A DNA stretch of 64,000 nt from Paracoccus sp. Z118 (GTDB lineage Bacteria; Pseudomonadota; Alphaproteobacteria; Rhodobacterales; Rhodobacteraceae): positions 186,001-250,000 of the forward strand of contig NZ_JAHQZU010000002.1 of NCBI RefSeq assembly GCF_019061185.1. Reading direction: 5' to 3'. Made by a program: the position numbers and the translations under genes. Of the stretch, positions 28,415 through 36,852 are shown piece by piece (the stretch's first letter is position 1; every line of letters begins with the position of its first letter). The notes under the pieces were generated by a model. That model saw only the letters and a list, made by a program, of their open reading frames with translations, had not been told where the DNA came from and did no database searches.

Positions 28415-30827
28415 GCACGGGGACCGGCGCTTCATCGGCCATTCCCGGCTCGCCCAAAGTCAGCCCCGCCTCGCGCATCATCGCCTCTGCCTCTGCTTCA
28501 GCCAGCCGCATCCGACCCTGTCCTTCGATCCTGACGCGCCCCATTTCCAGCATCAGCGGCGCGGCCAGGGGCGATACGCGGTCCAGCATCCGGTGGTCAA
28601 GCCGGGGCGATCGGTCCAGCATCTCCTCGATCCGGCCGAAATCCACGAGGCCGCGGCCCGCCTCGATCGCCGTGATCCGCAGCAGCAGGTGGTCCGGGTC
28701 ATAGCGGCGCAGCGTGTCATACAGGATGTCGCTGGAGAATGTCGCCTGCTTGCCCGTCCGCCGCCCGCCCGGCATGTTGCGCTGGATCAGCCCCGAGATG
28801 ATGGCGACATTGCGGAACGTCCGCTTCATCACCGCATTGCCCGCCAGCCACTCGCCGAGGCCCGCCCGCAACCCCTCGCGGTCCATCAGCGGCGCGAGAT
28901 CCGTCACCGGGTCCAGCGACCAGACCAGCAGCGCATAATCAGTGGACAGGAAGCCGAGCGGACCCAGCCCCGCCTCCTCCATCGTCCGGGTCAGCAGCAG
29001 GCCCAGCGTCTGCAGGGCATTGCGCCCGGCAAAGCCATAGATCGCCAGATGCCAGCGGCCCATATAGGGGAACGTCTCGGCCAGCAGTGTGCCCGGCTGC
29101 GGCAGGGCCGAGACCTCGGCCTGAAGCGCAAGCCAGCCCTGCGTGTCGGGCGGCAGCGCGTCCCAGCGGGCGGGATCGCCGATCAGCGCCAGCACGCGGT
29201 GGGAAAGTTCGGTGGACGTGGCGAGCTTCAGGCCGCTGAAGACGGCGATCTTCGGCTCCTTGTGCGGGTTCGGGCTGACCTCGATCACCAGTTCGCGCAG
29301 CCCCTCGTAGCGGACGGTCTGGCCGCCGGTCAGGAAGGTGTCGCCGGGGATCAGGGTGGCGGCGAACGCCTCTTCGACCGCGCCCAGCAGCCCGCCGCCG
29401 CGTTTCCAGCGGACCTTCATCATCTCGGCTTCGACGATGGTGCCGATATTCATGCGCAGATCGCGCGTGGCGCGGGGGTCGCGCAGTTGCCAAAGGCCGT
29501 TCCGCTGAACCAGCCGCTGCCAGCGGTCATAGGCGCGCAGGGCATAGCCGCCGGTGGCGCAGAAGTTCAGGCAATCGTCGAAATCGGCGCGGGTCAGCCC
29601 GGCGTAGGGACCGGCGGTCCGCACCTCGGCGAACAGCACATCCGCATCGAACGGCCCCGCGCTGGCGGTCAGCAGGATATGCTGGCACAGCACGTCCAAC
29701 GGGCCGGGGCCGCGCGGCTCGCCGTCAAGATCATGCGCGCGGACGGCTTCCAGCGCGGCCACGCATTCGATCACCTCGAAGCGGTTGGCGGGCACGATCC
29801 GGGCGGTTGACGGCGCGTTGTAGCGGTGGTTCGCCCGCCCGATCCGCTGGACCAGACGCTTGACGTTCTTGGGTGCCCCGACCTGGATCACCAGATCGAC
29901 ATTGCCCCAGTCGATCCCCAGATCGAGGCTGCCGGTCGCCACCACCGCCCTGAGCTGCCCCGCCGCCATCGCCGCCTCGACCCGGCCGCGGGCCTCACGC
30001 GACAGGCTGCCGTGGTGCAGGCCGATGGGCAGGTTGTCCTCGTTCGCGGCCCAGATCGCCTGAAAGAACAGCTCCGCCTGCGCGCGGGTGTTGATGAAGA
30101 TGATGGTCGTATTGGCCCGCCGCACCGCCTCCAGCACGTCGGGCACGGCGTAATGGCCGCCGCCACCGGACCACGGCGCCGGGCGGGCCGTCCGCAGCAT
30201 GGCGATGTCGGGATCGGGTCCGGGATCGGCGTGGATCACCGCCGCGCCGCCCATGAAATCCGCCAGCGCCGCCGGGTCTTCCACGGTGGCCGAGAGGCCG
30301 GTTGCGATCAGGCCGGGCGAGAGGCTGCGCAGCCGCGCAAGCCCCAGCATCAGCTGGTCGCCGCGCTTGGATTCCGCCAGCGCGTGCAGCTCGTCCAGCA
30401 CCACCCGGCGCAGATTGCCGAAGATACGCGGCGCCTCGGGATAGGACAGCATCAGCGCGAGGCTTTCCGGCGTCGTCAGCAATATCTGCGGCGGATCGGT
30501 GCGCTGGCGCTGGCGGGCGCTGGATTTCGTATCCCCCGTCCGGTCCTCGACCCGGATCGGCAAGCCGAGGTCCGCCACGGGCCGCGCGAGGTTGCGGCCG
30601 ATATCCGCCGTCAGCGCCTTCAGGGGCGAGACATAGAGCGTGTGCAGCCCCTGCCAGCCGCCGCTCAGCTCCACCAGCGACGGCAGGAACCCGGCCAGCG
30701 TCTTGCCGCCGCCGGTCGGCGCAATCAGCAGGCTGTCGCCCGCCGTATCCAGCAGCGCGAGCTGATGCGGGTGCGGGCTCCAGCCCTGCCGCGCGAACCA
30801 CTCGGCGAAAGCGGGCGGCAGGCTCAT
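28395..30827 (-). CDS. Ligase-associated DNA damage response DEXH-box helicase (Lhr-type)
   Basis: An 810-residue superfamily 2 helicase of the Lhr-core group. Walker A is APTGGGKT (near residue 36), motif II is VVLDELHALAES (DELH instead of DEAH), motif III is GLSATVED. Motifs V-VI are in ATGSLDLGIDWGNVDLVI and QRIGRANHR. The C-terminal Lhr region includes a winged helix and the KQATFSSDILYDTLRRYDP stretch. Lhr-core helicases unwind DNA/RNA hybrids 3' to 5'. The start overlaps the ligase stop as ATGA. Confidence 0.93.
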   Translation of the reverse strand: MSLPPAFAEWFARQGWSPHPHQLALLDTAGDSLLIAPTGGGKTLAGFLPSLVELSGGWQGLHTLYVSPLKALTADIGRNLARPVADLGLPIRVEDRTGDTKSSARQRQRTDPPQILLTTPESLALMLSYPEAPRIFGNLRRVVLDELHALAESKRGDQLMLGLARLRSLSPGLIATGLSATVEDPAALADFMGGAAVIHADPGPDPDIAMLRTARPAPWSGGGGHYAVPDVLEAVRRANTTIIFINTRAQAELFFQAIWAANEDNLPIGLHHGSLSREARGRVEAAMAAGQLRAVVATGSLDLGIDWGNVDLVIQVGAPKNVKRLVQRIGRANHRYNAPSTARIVPANRFEVIECVAALEAVRAHDLDGEPRGPGPLDVLCQHILLTASAGPFDADVLFAEVRTAGPYAGLTRADFDDCLNFCATGGYALRAYDRWQRLVQRNGLWQLRDPRATRDLRMNIGTIVEAEMMKVRWKRGGGLLGAVEEAFAATLIPGDTFLTGGQTVRYEGLRELVIEVSPNPHKEPKIAVFSGLKLATSTELSHRVLALIGDPARWDALPPDTQGWLALQAEVSALPQPGTLLAETFPYMGRWHLAIYGFAGRNALQTLGLLLTRTMEEAGLGPLGFLSTDYALLVWSLDPVTDLAPLMDREGLRAGLGEWLAGNAVMKRTFRNVAIISGLIQRNMPGGRRTGKQATFSSDILYDTLRRYDPDHLLLRITAIEAGRGLVDFGRIEEMLDRSPRLDHRMLDRVSPLAAPLMLEMGRVRIEGQGRMRLAEAEAEAMMREAGLTLGEPGMADEAPVPVRTRKAR

Positions 30828-32536
30828 TCTTCTTCGTCCAAATATCCCGCGGGGATGGATGGGGTTTCGACCCCATCCAGGGGGCGCGCAGCCCCCGCTT
30901 CTTGGGGCGCCTCGCCCCCGCCGCGTCGCTTGGTCCGCCCATGCCGCACGCCCGCCCGAGCCCCCTCGGCGTCAAAGACATTCGGCGTGTCGATCATCGC
31001 CTCCAGCGTCTCCAGCCGGTCGGCCTCGGCCGCGGGCTTGTCCCAGCGGATGCGGCTGATCCGGGGGAAGCGCATGGCGACGCCGGACTTGTGGCGGGCC
31101 GAGCGGTTGACCCCCTCGAAGGCGACCTCGACCACCAGCTTCGGCGCGACGGCCCTCACCGGGCCGAAGCGCTCGGTCGTGTTGGCCCGCACGAAGCGGT
31201 CGAGTTCGCGCAGTTCCTCGTCGGTGAAGCCGAAATAGGCCTTGCCGACCGGGACCAGCGCATCATCTGACCACAGGCCGAAGGTGAAGTCGGAATAGAA
31301 CCCCGAGCGGCGCCCGTGCCCGCGCTGCGCATACATCAGCACGGCATCCACGACGCGGGGGTCGCGTTTCCACTTGAACCACGGCCCGCGCGGGCGACCC
31401 CCGACATAGGGCGCGTCGCGGCGCTTGATCATCACCCCCTCGATCACCGGCGCCGGCGGTTCGGCACGCAGGGCGGCCAAGTCGTCCCATGTCCCGAACG
31501 GCAAAAGCTGCGAGATGTCGATGCGGTCCGACCGGAAATCGGCGGCCTCCAGCACCTTGCGGCGTTCGATCAGGGGCAGCGGGCGCAGGTCCGCACCGCC
31601 CCAGATCAGCAGGTCATAGACGCGCAGCCCCGCCGGATGGCTGGTCAGCAGCGCGCGGCTGACGGTCTTGCGGTTCAGCCGCTGCTGCAGGTCGTTGAAG
31701 GTGGCGACCGCGCCTTCACGCCGGACCAGCAGCTCCCCATCGACAGCGCCTTCCCAGTTCATCTCGTCGATCAGGTCGGGGAAGGCGCCGGAGATGTCCT
31801 CTCCGGTCCGGGAATAGAGCCGCCGGACGCCGCCCTCGCTGACCGCCTGCACGCGGATGCCATCCCATTTCCATTCTGCGATGTGCTCGGCGGGGTCGAG
31901 CCCGCGCAGCTCCTCAAGGGTGATCGGGGTGGACAGCATCACCGGCCGGAACGGCGCGAGCGCAGCGCGATCGGGGCGCGGGCCGCCCTCGATCCAGGCG
32001 AAAAGCTCGGGATATGGGGGGTTGAGGCCGTGCCAGATTTCCTCGATCTCCGCGAGTGTCGGGCCGCCCATCTGCGCCAGCGCGGTGCGGGCAAGCCGCG
32101 CGGACAGGCCGACCCGCAGGTTGCCGGTGGCGAGCTTCAGGAAGGCCAACCGCTCGGACGGGCCGAGGCGGTCCAGCACCCCGGCAATGGCGGCGGGCAG
32201 GCCGGCCTTGCCGGTGGTTTCCAGCAGGCGCACGGCGTCGGCCAGCGGCAGGTCGGCCCCGCCCGGCCCCTCCCAGATCAGCGCGATGGTTTCGGCCAGA
32301 TCGCCCACGAAGTCGTAGGACAGCGCGAACAGCACCTCGTCGAACCGCTCCGCCGCCAACCCTCGCAGCAGGCCGGGGGTGACGGCGCGCAGCTTGAGAT
32401 CGCCGGTCAGCGCGGCGAGGGCATGGCCGCGGTCCGGATCGGCGGTGCGTTCGAGGTAGTGCTGCAAAATCGTCAGCTTGGCATTGCGGGCCGGCGTGAA
32501 GGCCAGCCGCTCCAGCAGGGCGGCGAAGGCTTTCAT
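30824..32536 (-). CDS. ATP-dependent DNA ligase (ligase-associated repair type)
   Basis: A 570-residue cisplatin-type ATP-dependent ligase. An N-terminal helical domain is followed by the nucleotidyltransferase core with the adenylated Lys in EWKWDGIRVQ, plus GAVDGELLV, APVIEGVMIKRRDAPY and WFKWKRDPRVVD. The OB-fold end contains RFPRISRIRWDKP. The ATG at 32536 starts the conserved MKAFAALLERLAFT. The last roughly 55 residues (from about base 30990) are not ligase: they read through a GGATATTTG repeat and end SIPAGYLDEEE. It seals nicks in a non-replicative repair route (inference). Confidence 0.92.
   Translation of the reverse strand: MKAFAALLERLAFTPARNAKLTILQHYLERTADPDRGHALAALTGDLKLRAVTPGLLRGLAAERFDEVLFALSYDFVGDLAETIALIWEGPGGADLPLADAVRLLETTGKAGLPAAIAGVLDRLGPSERLAFLKLATGNLRVGLSARLARTALAQMGGPTLAEIEEIWHGLNPPYPELFAWIEGGPRPDRAALAPFRPVMLSTPITLEELRGLDPAEHIAEWKWDGIRVQAVSEGGVRRLYSRTGEDISGAFPDLIDEMNWEGAVDGELLVRREGAVATFNDLQQRLNRKTVSRALLTSHPAGLRVYDLLIWGGADLRPLPLIERRKVLEAADFRSDRIDISQLLPFGTWDDLAALRAEPPAPVIEGVMIKRRDAPYVGGRPRGPWFKWKRDPRVVDAVLMYAQRGHGRRSGFYSDFTFGLWSDDALVPVGKAYFGFTDEELRELDRFVRANTTERFGPVRAVAPKLVVEVAFEGVNRSARHKSGVAMRFPRISRIRWDKPAAEADRLETLEAMIDTPNVFDAEGARAGVRHGRTKRRGGGEAPQEAGAARPLDGVETPSIPAGYLDEEE
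30830..30896 (-). repeat. GGATATTTG repeat copy forming the ligase C-terminal tail
   Basis: On the minus strand it reads GGGGGC...GCCCCC, then GGATGGGG-N6-CCCCATCC (30857-30878, perfect 8-bp dyad), then CCCCGCGGGATATTTGGACG and AAGAA. It shares the GGGATATTTG core and the GAAGAAGAATG end with the copy at 32552-32603, in opposite orientation. It is translated as the tail of the ligase. Confidence 0.75.
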
Positions 32537-32551
32537 GCGGCACCGCCGCGC

Positions 32552-32603
32552 GGGGGGCTGTCTGCCCCCCGAACCCCCCGAGGATATTTGCGCGAAGAAG
32601 AAT
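32552..32603 (+). repeat. GGATATTTG repeat copy between exonuclease and ligase genes
   Basis: Reads GGGGGGCTGTCTGCCCCCC (19 bases, hairpin) then GAACCCCCCGAGGATATTTG and CGCGAAGAAGAATGG. It matches the repeat left of the 28-bp palindrome at 7506-7560 (GGGGGCTGTCCGCCCCC, then CCCGCGGGATATTTG). It fills the 70-base gap between two genes of one operon and could form an intercistronic hairpin. Confidence 0.75.
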
Positions 32604-32606
32604 GGC

Positions 32607-33602
32607 TCATTCCGCCTCGTCCTCGTAGCCGACCAGCCGCAGGGGGCGGGCATCAAGGCCGTTCAACTCGCACCAGCGGACGACGCCTTCTTCGGCGCCG
32701 TGCGTGACCCACACCTGCTCCGGTCGCAGTTCGGCCAGCGTCTGCGTCAATTGCGGCCAATCGACATGGTCGCTGATGACGAGTGGCAGTTCCACCCCCC
32801 GCTGGCGAGCGCGGGCGCGCACCGCCATCCAGCCGGAGGCGAAGCAGATCACCGGATCGCGGAAACGCTGGACCCAAGGGGAGGCAAAGGCGGAGGGCGG
32901 GGCGATGACCACCTGCCCCTCGATCTCCTTCGGGGTGGTCGCGGGGCGCAGGTCGCCCAAGGGGATGCCCTGCTCGACATGGTAATCGGTCAGCCGCTGC
33001 ATGGCACCGTGCAGGTGGACGGGCGCCTCAAAGCCCGCCTGCCGCAGTAGCGCGATCACCCGCTGCGCCTTGCCGAGGGCATAGGCGCCGACCAGATGCG
33101 CGCGGCCGGGAAACTCGGCCATGCTGGCGAGCAGCCTTGCGATCTCGTGCGCTGGGTCGGGGTGCTTGAAGACCGGCAGCCCGAACGTCGCCTCGGTCAC
33201 GAAGATGTCGCAGGGGACCGGCTCCCACGGGGCGCAGACGAGGTTCGGGGTGCGGCAGTAGTCGCCCGAGACGGTGATCACCGGCCCGTCGTCGCAGGCC
33301 AGCCGGATCTGCGCCGAGCCGAGGATGTGGCCGGCGGGATGGAAGCTGACCTCGACCCCGCCGATGCGGGCCGGGCCATCCGCGGCCTGGCGGGCGGCGG
33401 TGAAGTTCTCGCCATAGCGGATCGCCATGATGTCCAGCGTCTCGCGTGTCGCCATCACCGCGCCGTGCCCGGCCCGCGCGTGATCGCCGTGGCCGTGGGT
33501 GATCAGCGCGCGCGGCACCGGGCGCACCGGGTCGATGAAGAAATCGCCCGCCGGGCAAAAAAGCCCCGCATCGGTCGGAAACAGGAAGTCGTCGGCGCGC
33601 AT
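32607..33602 (-). CDS. Ligase-associated DNA damage response exonuclease (MBL fold)
   Basis: A 331-residue metallo-beta-lactamase-fold nuclease of the SNM1/Pso2/CPSF type, first gene of the repair operon. The metal motif is ALITHGHGDHARAGH, followed by HPAGHILGSAQI, SGDYCRTPNLV and ISDHVDWPQL. SNM1-type enzymes trim 5' ends and crosslinked DNA. The ATG at 33602 (MRADDFLFPTDAGL) fits the family. In other bacteria these four genes always travel together. Confidence 0.92.
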   Translation of the reverse strand: MRADDFLFPTDAGLFCPAGDFFIDPVRPVPRALITHGHGDHARAGHGAVMATRETLDIMAIRYGENFTAARQAADGPARIGGVEVSFHPAGHILGSAQIRLACDDGPVITVSGDYCRTPNLVCAPWEPVPCDIFVTEATFGLPVFKHPDPAHEIARLLASMAEFPGRAHLVGAYALGKAQRVIALLRQAGFEAPVHLHGAMQRLTDYHVEQGIPLGDLRPATTPKEIEGQVVIAPPSAFASPWVQRFRDPVICFASGWMAVRARARQRGVELPLVISDHVDWPQLTQTLAELRPEQVWVTHGAEEGVVRWCELNGLDARPLRLVGYEDEAE

Positions 33603-33703
33603 TGGGTCAGAACGCGCCGGACCGTCGGCGGGTTGCCCGGCGGCGTTCACGCAGCGCGCCGCCGGCCGCATCATGCGCCTGCGTATCGCCGGAAGGAGCA
33701 GCC

Positions 33704-34315
33704 ATGCCGACCCTTTACCACGCGCCGATGAGCCGCTCGACCTCGATCCTCGCGCTGGTCCACGAGCTGGGCGACCCCGAGGATCTGGAGATCGTCCGCG
33801 TCACCATTCCCCGCGCCGACGGCTCCGAGGGGCCGGACCCGAGGAACCCGCATCCCGAGAAGAAGGTGCCGGTCCTCGTGGATGAGGGCGAGCTGATCCG
33901 CGAGCGCGGCGCGATCATCGTGTGGCTGACCGAGCGCTACCCCTCCGCCCTCGCGCCGCTGGCCGGGCAGAAGAACCGCGGCACGTTCCTGAAGTGGCTG
34001 TTCTGGTATCAGGGCGTCTTCGAGCCGGTCGTGATCTTCGATCACATCAAACTGGACGATCCCATCGTCAACGCGACCTTCCGCGACCTGCCCACCGCGA
34101 TCGGGCAGATCGAGGATGCGCTGGCCGGTGGGGACTATCTGCTCGGCGACAGCTATTCCGCCGCCGACCTGCTGATCGCCGGCGCGTTCGGCTGGTTCCG
34201 GCACCTGATCCCGGAAACGGGACCGATCGGGTCATGGGTAGAGCGGTGTCAGGGCCGCGAGGCCGCGCGGCGGGCGATGGCCGAGGACGGGGCGGAGCGC
34301 GGCGGACCGGCCTGA
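33704..34315 (+). CDS. Glutathione S-transferase family protein
   Basis: A 203-residue cytosolic GST. The N-terminal thioredoxin-like half has the candidate active-site Ser in YHAPMSRSTSIL and the cis-Pro motif KKVPVLVDEGELIRERGAII; the helical half has GDSYSAADLLIAGAFGW. GGAAGGAG ends 5 bases before the ATG at 33704. Substrate unknown. It diverges from the repair operon and overlaps the converging DMT permease by 67 bases. Confidence 0.88.
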   Translation: MPTLYHAPMSRSTSILALVHELGDPEDLEIVRVTIPRADGSEGPDPRNPHPEKKVPVLVDEGELIRERGAIIVWLTERYPSALAPLAGQKNRGTFLKWLFWYQGVFEPVVIFDHIKLDDPIVNATFRDLPTAIGQIEDALAGGDYLLGDSYSAADLLIAGAFGWFRHLIPETGPIGSWVERCQGREAARRAMAEDGAERGGPA

Positions 34316-35217
34316 AGCGTCGCAGGCGGCACCCGCGCCAGCTGCACCATCAGGATGCCGGCCGCCACGATGATCGAGCCGATCACGTCCGACGCCCCGA
34401 ACCGCTCGCCCAGCAGGACTGCGGCGACAGCGACGCCGAAGGGCGGCGACAGGAAATGGAAGGTCGCCGCCCGCACCGCCCCTACCCGCTGGACCAGCTG
34501 GAACCAGATGAACGTCGCCCCGATCCCCGGCGCGACGATGGTGTAGAGGAAGGCGAGGACGAGCTCTCCGCTCCACCGGATCGGCAGCCCGCGTTCCAGC
34601 AGCAGCGCCGGCAGCAACAGCGCCGCCGCGCCGATGGCCATCTGGACGCCCACCGCCATCAGCACGTTGCGCCCGCCGCCTGCGCCCCGAACGCTCAGCG
34701 TGGCGACGGCCAGCGCCACCACGGCGATCAGGCACAGCACCGTGCCGAACAGGTCCAGCCCCTGCGTCAGCCGCACCCCCATGATCAGCGCGACGCCCGC
34801 AAGGCCGGTGATCAGCCCGGCAATGGCGACGGGGCGCAGCCGCTCGCCCATGAACAGCCCGCCGAACATCGCCACCAGCAGCGGCATCATCGAGGCGATG
34901 ATCGCGGCGGCCGACGCCTCGACCGTCTGCATCCCCATCCAGTTGAGCCCGAGATAGAGCGCGTTCTGGCAGAGGCCGAAGATGATCAGCGCCCGCCATT
35001 CGCGGGCGGAAAAATCCATCCGCTGGCCGAGCAGCCGGGCAAGTCCGATAGCGAGGATCGCCGACAGGGTGAAGCGGATCACCAGCGCCGTCAGCGGCGG
35101 GGCGTCCACGACGATGATCCGCGTCGTCGTGAAGGCCGACGCCCAGATGAACGCGAAGGAAATGCCCATCAGCAGCGCCTTGCCGTCCAATCCCGCCCCT
35201 CCTCCGATCACCGCCAC
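34249..35217 (-). CDS. DMT/EamA family transporter
   Basis: A 322-residue protein with about ten membrane helices in two EamA repeats (first from GISFAFIWASAFTTTRI, second from TLSVRGAGGGRNVLMAVG). Typical signatures are TVEASAAAIIASMMPLLVA near the end of repeat one and GAVRAATFHFLSPPFGVAVA in repeat two. Drug/metabolite exporters of this type often export amino acids or nucleosides; substrate unknown. The last 20 residues are polar and lie in the overlap with the GST gene, so the tail is not conserved. Confidence 0.88.
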   Translation of the reverse strand: MAVIGGGAGLDGKALLMGISFAFIWASAFTTTRIIVVDAPPLTALVIRFTLSAILAIGLARLLGQRMDFSAREWRALIIFGLCQNALYLGLNWMGMQTVEASAAAIIASMMPLLVAMFGGLFMGERLRPVAIAGLITGLAGVALIMGVRLTQGLDLFGTVLCLIAVVALAVATLSVRGAGGGRNVLMAVGVQMAIGAAALLLPALLLERGLPIRWSGELVLAFLYTIVAPGIGATFIWFQLVQRVGAVRAATFHFLSPPFGVAVAAVLLGERFGASDVIGSIIVAAGILMVQLARVPPATLQAGPPRSAPSSAIARRAASRP

Positions 35218-35288
35218 GCAAGGCGCGCCGGGACACTAGAGGCAGGGGGCGCGGGGAATGTCCACCCGGCGCGTGAGACTGGCCGCGC

Positions 35289-35903
35289 TCAGCCCGGCAG
35301 GCGGGCGCGGCGCTCGGCCTCGGCCAGATCCTCGGGGGTGTTGACGTTGAAGAACGGATCGCCGCCGAAGAATGCGACCCGGCGGGCGCCCTGCTCCTCG
35401 GCCCAGACGGCGGGACGGCGGACGCCTTCGGCCAGGGCGCGGCGAAGCGGCTCGCGCAGGCTCACATCCCAAGCGGCGAGGGTCGGGTGATCGCGCCCCT
35501 CGTGTGTCGCCATGGCGACCGGTCCGCCCGCCGCCAGCAGCCGCGCGGCGAGATCGCGGGGCAGGAAAGGCGTGTCGGCCGATGCGGTGACGATCCGGGC
35601 GAAGCCCTGCGCCGCCGCCCAGTCCATCCCCGCCAGCACCCCGGCGAGCGGGCCGGGGCGATCCGGCGTTCCGTCCGGCAGGCGGTCGGGCAGGACCGGC
35701 AGGCCGAAGGAACGGAACCGTTCTGGGTCGCCGTTGGCGCTGATCGCGCGGACGCAGCCCAGCCGTTCGACGACATGGGCGATCATCGGGCGGCCCGCGA
35801 GCGGCAGCAGCGCCTTGTCGATGCCGCCCGGCCCCGCTCCGTGTCCCGCCGCCTGCATCCGGCGCGAGGCGCCGCCTGCCAGAATGATCCCCGCGTGTTC
35901 CAT
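35289..35903 (-). CDS. mobA: Molybdenum cofactor guanylyltransferase
   Basis: A 204-residue enzyme that joins GMP to molybdopterin to make the guanine dinucleotide cofactor of DMSO reductase-family enzymes. The N-terminal GTP loop is IILAGGASRRMQA with Lys in GGIDKALLPLAGRPMI, followed by NGDPERF, PGPLAGVLAGMDWA, TASADTPFLP and the C-terminal FFNVNTPEDLAEAE. It diverges from DUF2478 over 106 bases, so the two may share a control region. Confidence 0.93.
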   Translation of the reverse strand: MEHAGIILAGGASRRMQAAGHGAGPGGIDKALLPLAGRPMIAHVVERLGCVRAISANGDPERFRSFGLPVLPDRLPDGTPDRPGPLAGVLAGMDWAAAQGFARIVTASADTPFLPRDLAARLLAAGGPVAMATHEGRDHPTLAAWDVSLREPLRRALAEGVRRPAVWAEEQGARRVAFFGGDPFFNVNTPEDLAEAERRARLPG

Positions 35904-36009
35904 ACTCGCAGCTTGCCCGGCGCGGCGGCGGGCGCAAGCCCGCGCGACCGATCGGCGCAGCGCCGAAACACCGATTGCCGCTGCGGGGCGGCGTCCCTAT
36001 CATCGCCCC

Positions 36010-36522
36010 ATGCTCGCCTATGTCACCTCCGCCGACGAGTCCGGTGCCGCCAGCCTGCTGTTTGCCGACATCGCCCGCAGGCTCGCGGCCGAGGGGCTGC
36101 GGCTGGCCGGGGCGGTGCAGGTCAACCATGATCGCGGGGCGGATTGCAGTTGCGACATGGACCTGACGGTGCTGGGCGACGGCGGGCCGGCGGTGCGGAT
36201 CTCGCAATCGCTGGGGAACGGCGCGGGGGGCTGTCGGCTGGACAGCGGGGCGCTGGCGCTCGCCGTTGGCCGGGCGGCGCGGGTGCTGGAGGGCGGGGCC
36301 GACCTCGTCATCGTCAACAAGTTCGGCAGGCAGGAGGCCGAGGGTGGCGGTTTTCGCGAGCTGATCGCCGAAGCGCTCGCCCAGGGCACGCCGGTGCTGA
36401 TCGCCGTCGCGCCGAAGTTCCAGGCCGCTTTCACGGATTTCGCGGGCGATCTGGCGCAGCCGCTCGCGCCTGAAGACGCGCTGGACTGGTGCCGCGCCGC
36501 CGCGCTGCATCCGGCGGGCTGA
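36010..36522 (+). CDS. DUF2478 family protein
   Basis: A 170-residue protein of the DUF2478 family, often encoded with molybdate transport or cofactor genes. It starts MLAYVTSADESGAASLLFAD, resembling a degenerate P-loop NTPase, then AADLVIVNKFGRQEAEGGGFRE-type sequence (residues about 98-118), which resembles NTP-handling in MobB-like folds. Cys50 and Cys52 in RGADCSCDMDL could bind metal or sulfur. It diverges from mobA and is followed by tusA 6 bases on. A molybdenum-cofactor role is inferred from context. Confidence 0.8.
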   Translation: MLAYVTSADESGAASLLFADIARRLAAEGLRLAGAVQVNHDRGADCSCDMDLTVLGDGGPAVRISQSLGNGAGGCRLDSGALALAVGRAARVLEGGADLVIVNKFGRQEAEGGGFRELIAEALAQGTPVLIAVAPKFQAAFTDFAGDLAQPLAPEDALDWCRAAALHPAG

Positions 36523-36528
36523 GGGCGG

Positions 36529-36774
36529 ATGCAGATCCCGTCTGCCGACGCCACGCTGCGGATCGACGCGCAGGGCCTGCTCTGCCCGCTGCCGGTGCTG
36601 AAGCTGCGCAAGGCGTTGCGGGACCTTGCGCCGGGCGCGCAGGTGCAGCTGCTCGCCACCGATCCCGCCGCCGTCATCGACGTGCCGCATTTCTGCCAGC
36701 AGGGCGGCCACGAACTGCTTTCGGTCGAGCCGTCCGAAAACGGCGCGCGGCTGTTCACCGTCCGCCGGGGCTGA
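36529..36774 (+). CDS. tusA: TusA family sulfurtransferase
   Basis: An 81-residue sulfur carrier with the family motif GLLCPLPVLKLRKALRDL; Cys19 forms the persulfide. TusA hands sulfur to tRNA thiolation and, in some bacteria, to molybdoenzyme maturation. Its placement directly after DUF2478 and opposite mobA favours a molybdenum-cofactor link here (inference). The end (VEPSENGARLFTVRRG) is normal for the family. Confidence 0.9.
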   Translation: MQIPSADATLRIDAQGLLCPLPVLKLRKALRDLAPGAQVQLLATDPAAVIDVPHFCQQGGHELLSVEPSENGARLFTVRRG

Positions 36775-36852
36775 CGCCTTCCATCTGCTTGCACCCGCGC
36801 CCCACCGGTGGTTCTGTGCCGCCGGGCGTCGGAGACAGGAGGGGCAAGCGCC

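Noticed and set aside
34232-35236. 334-codon minus-strand frame overlapping the DMT permease
   Set aside because: Arg/Gly/Ala-rich alternative frame; the frame 34249-35217 encodes clear EamA helices.
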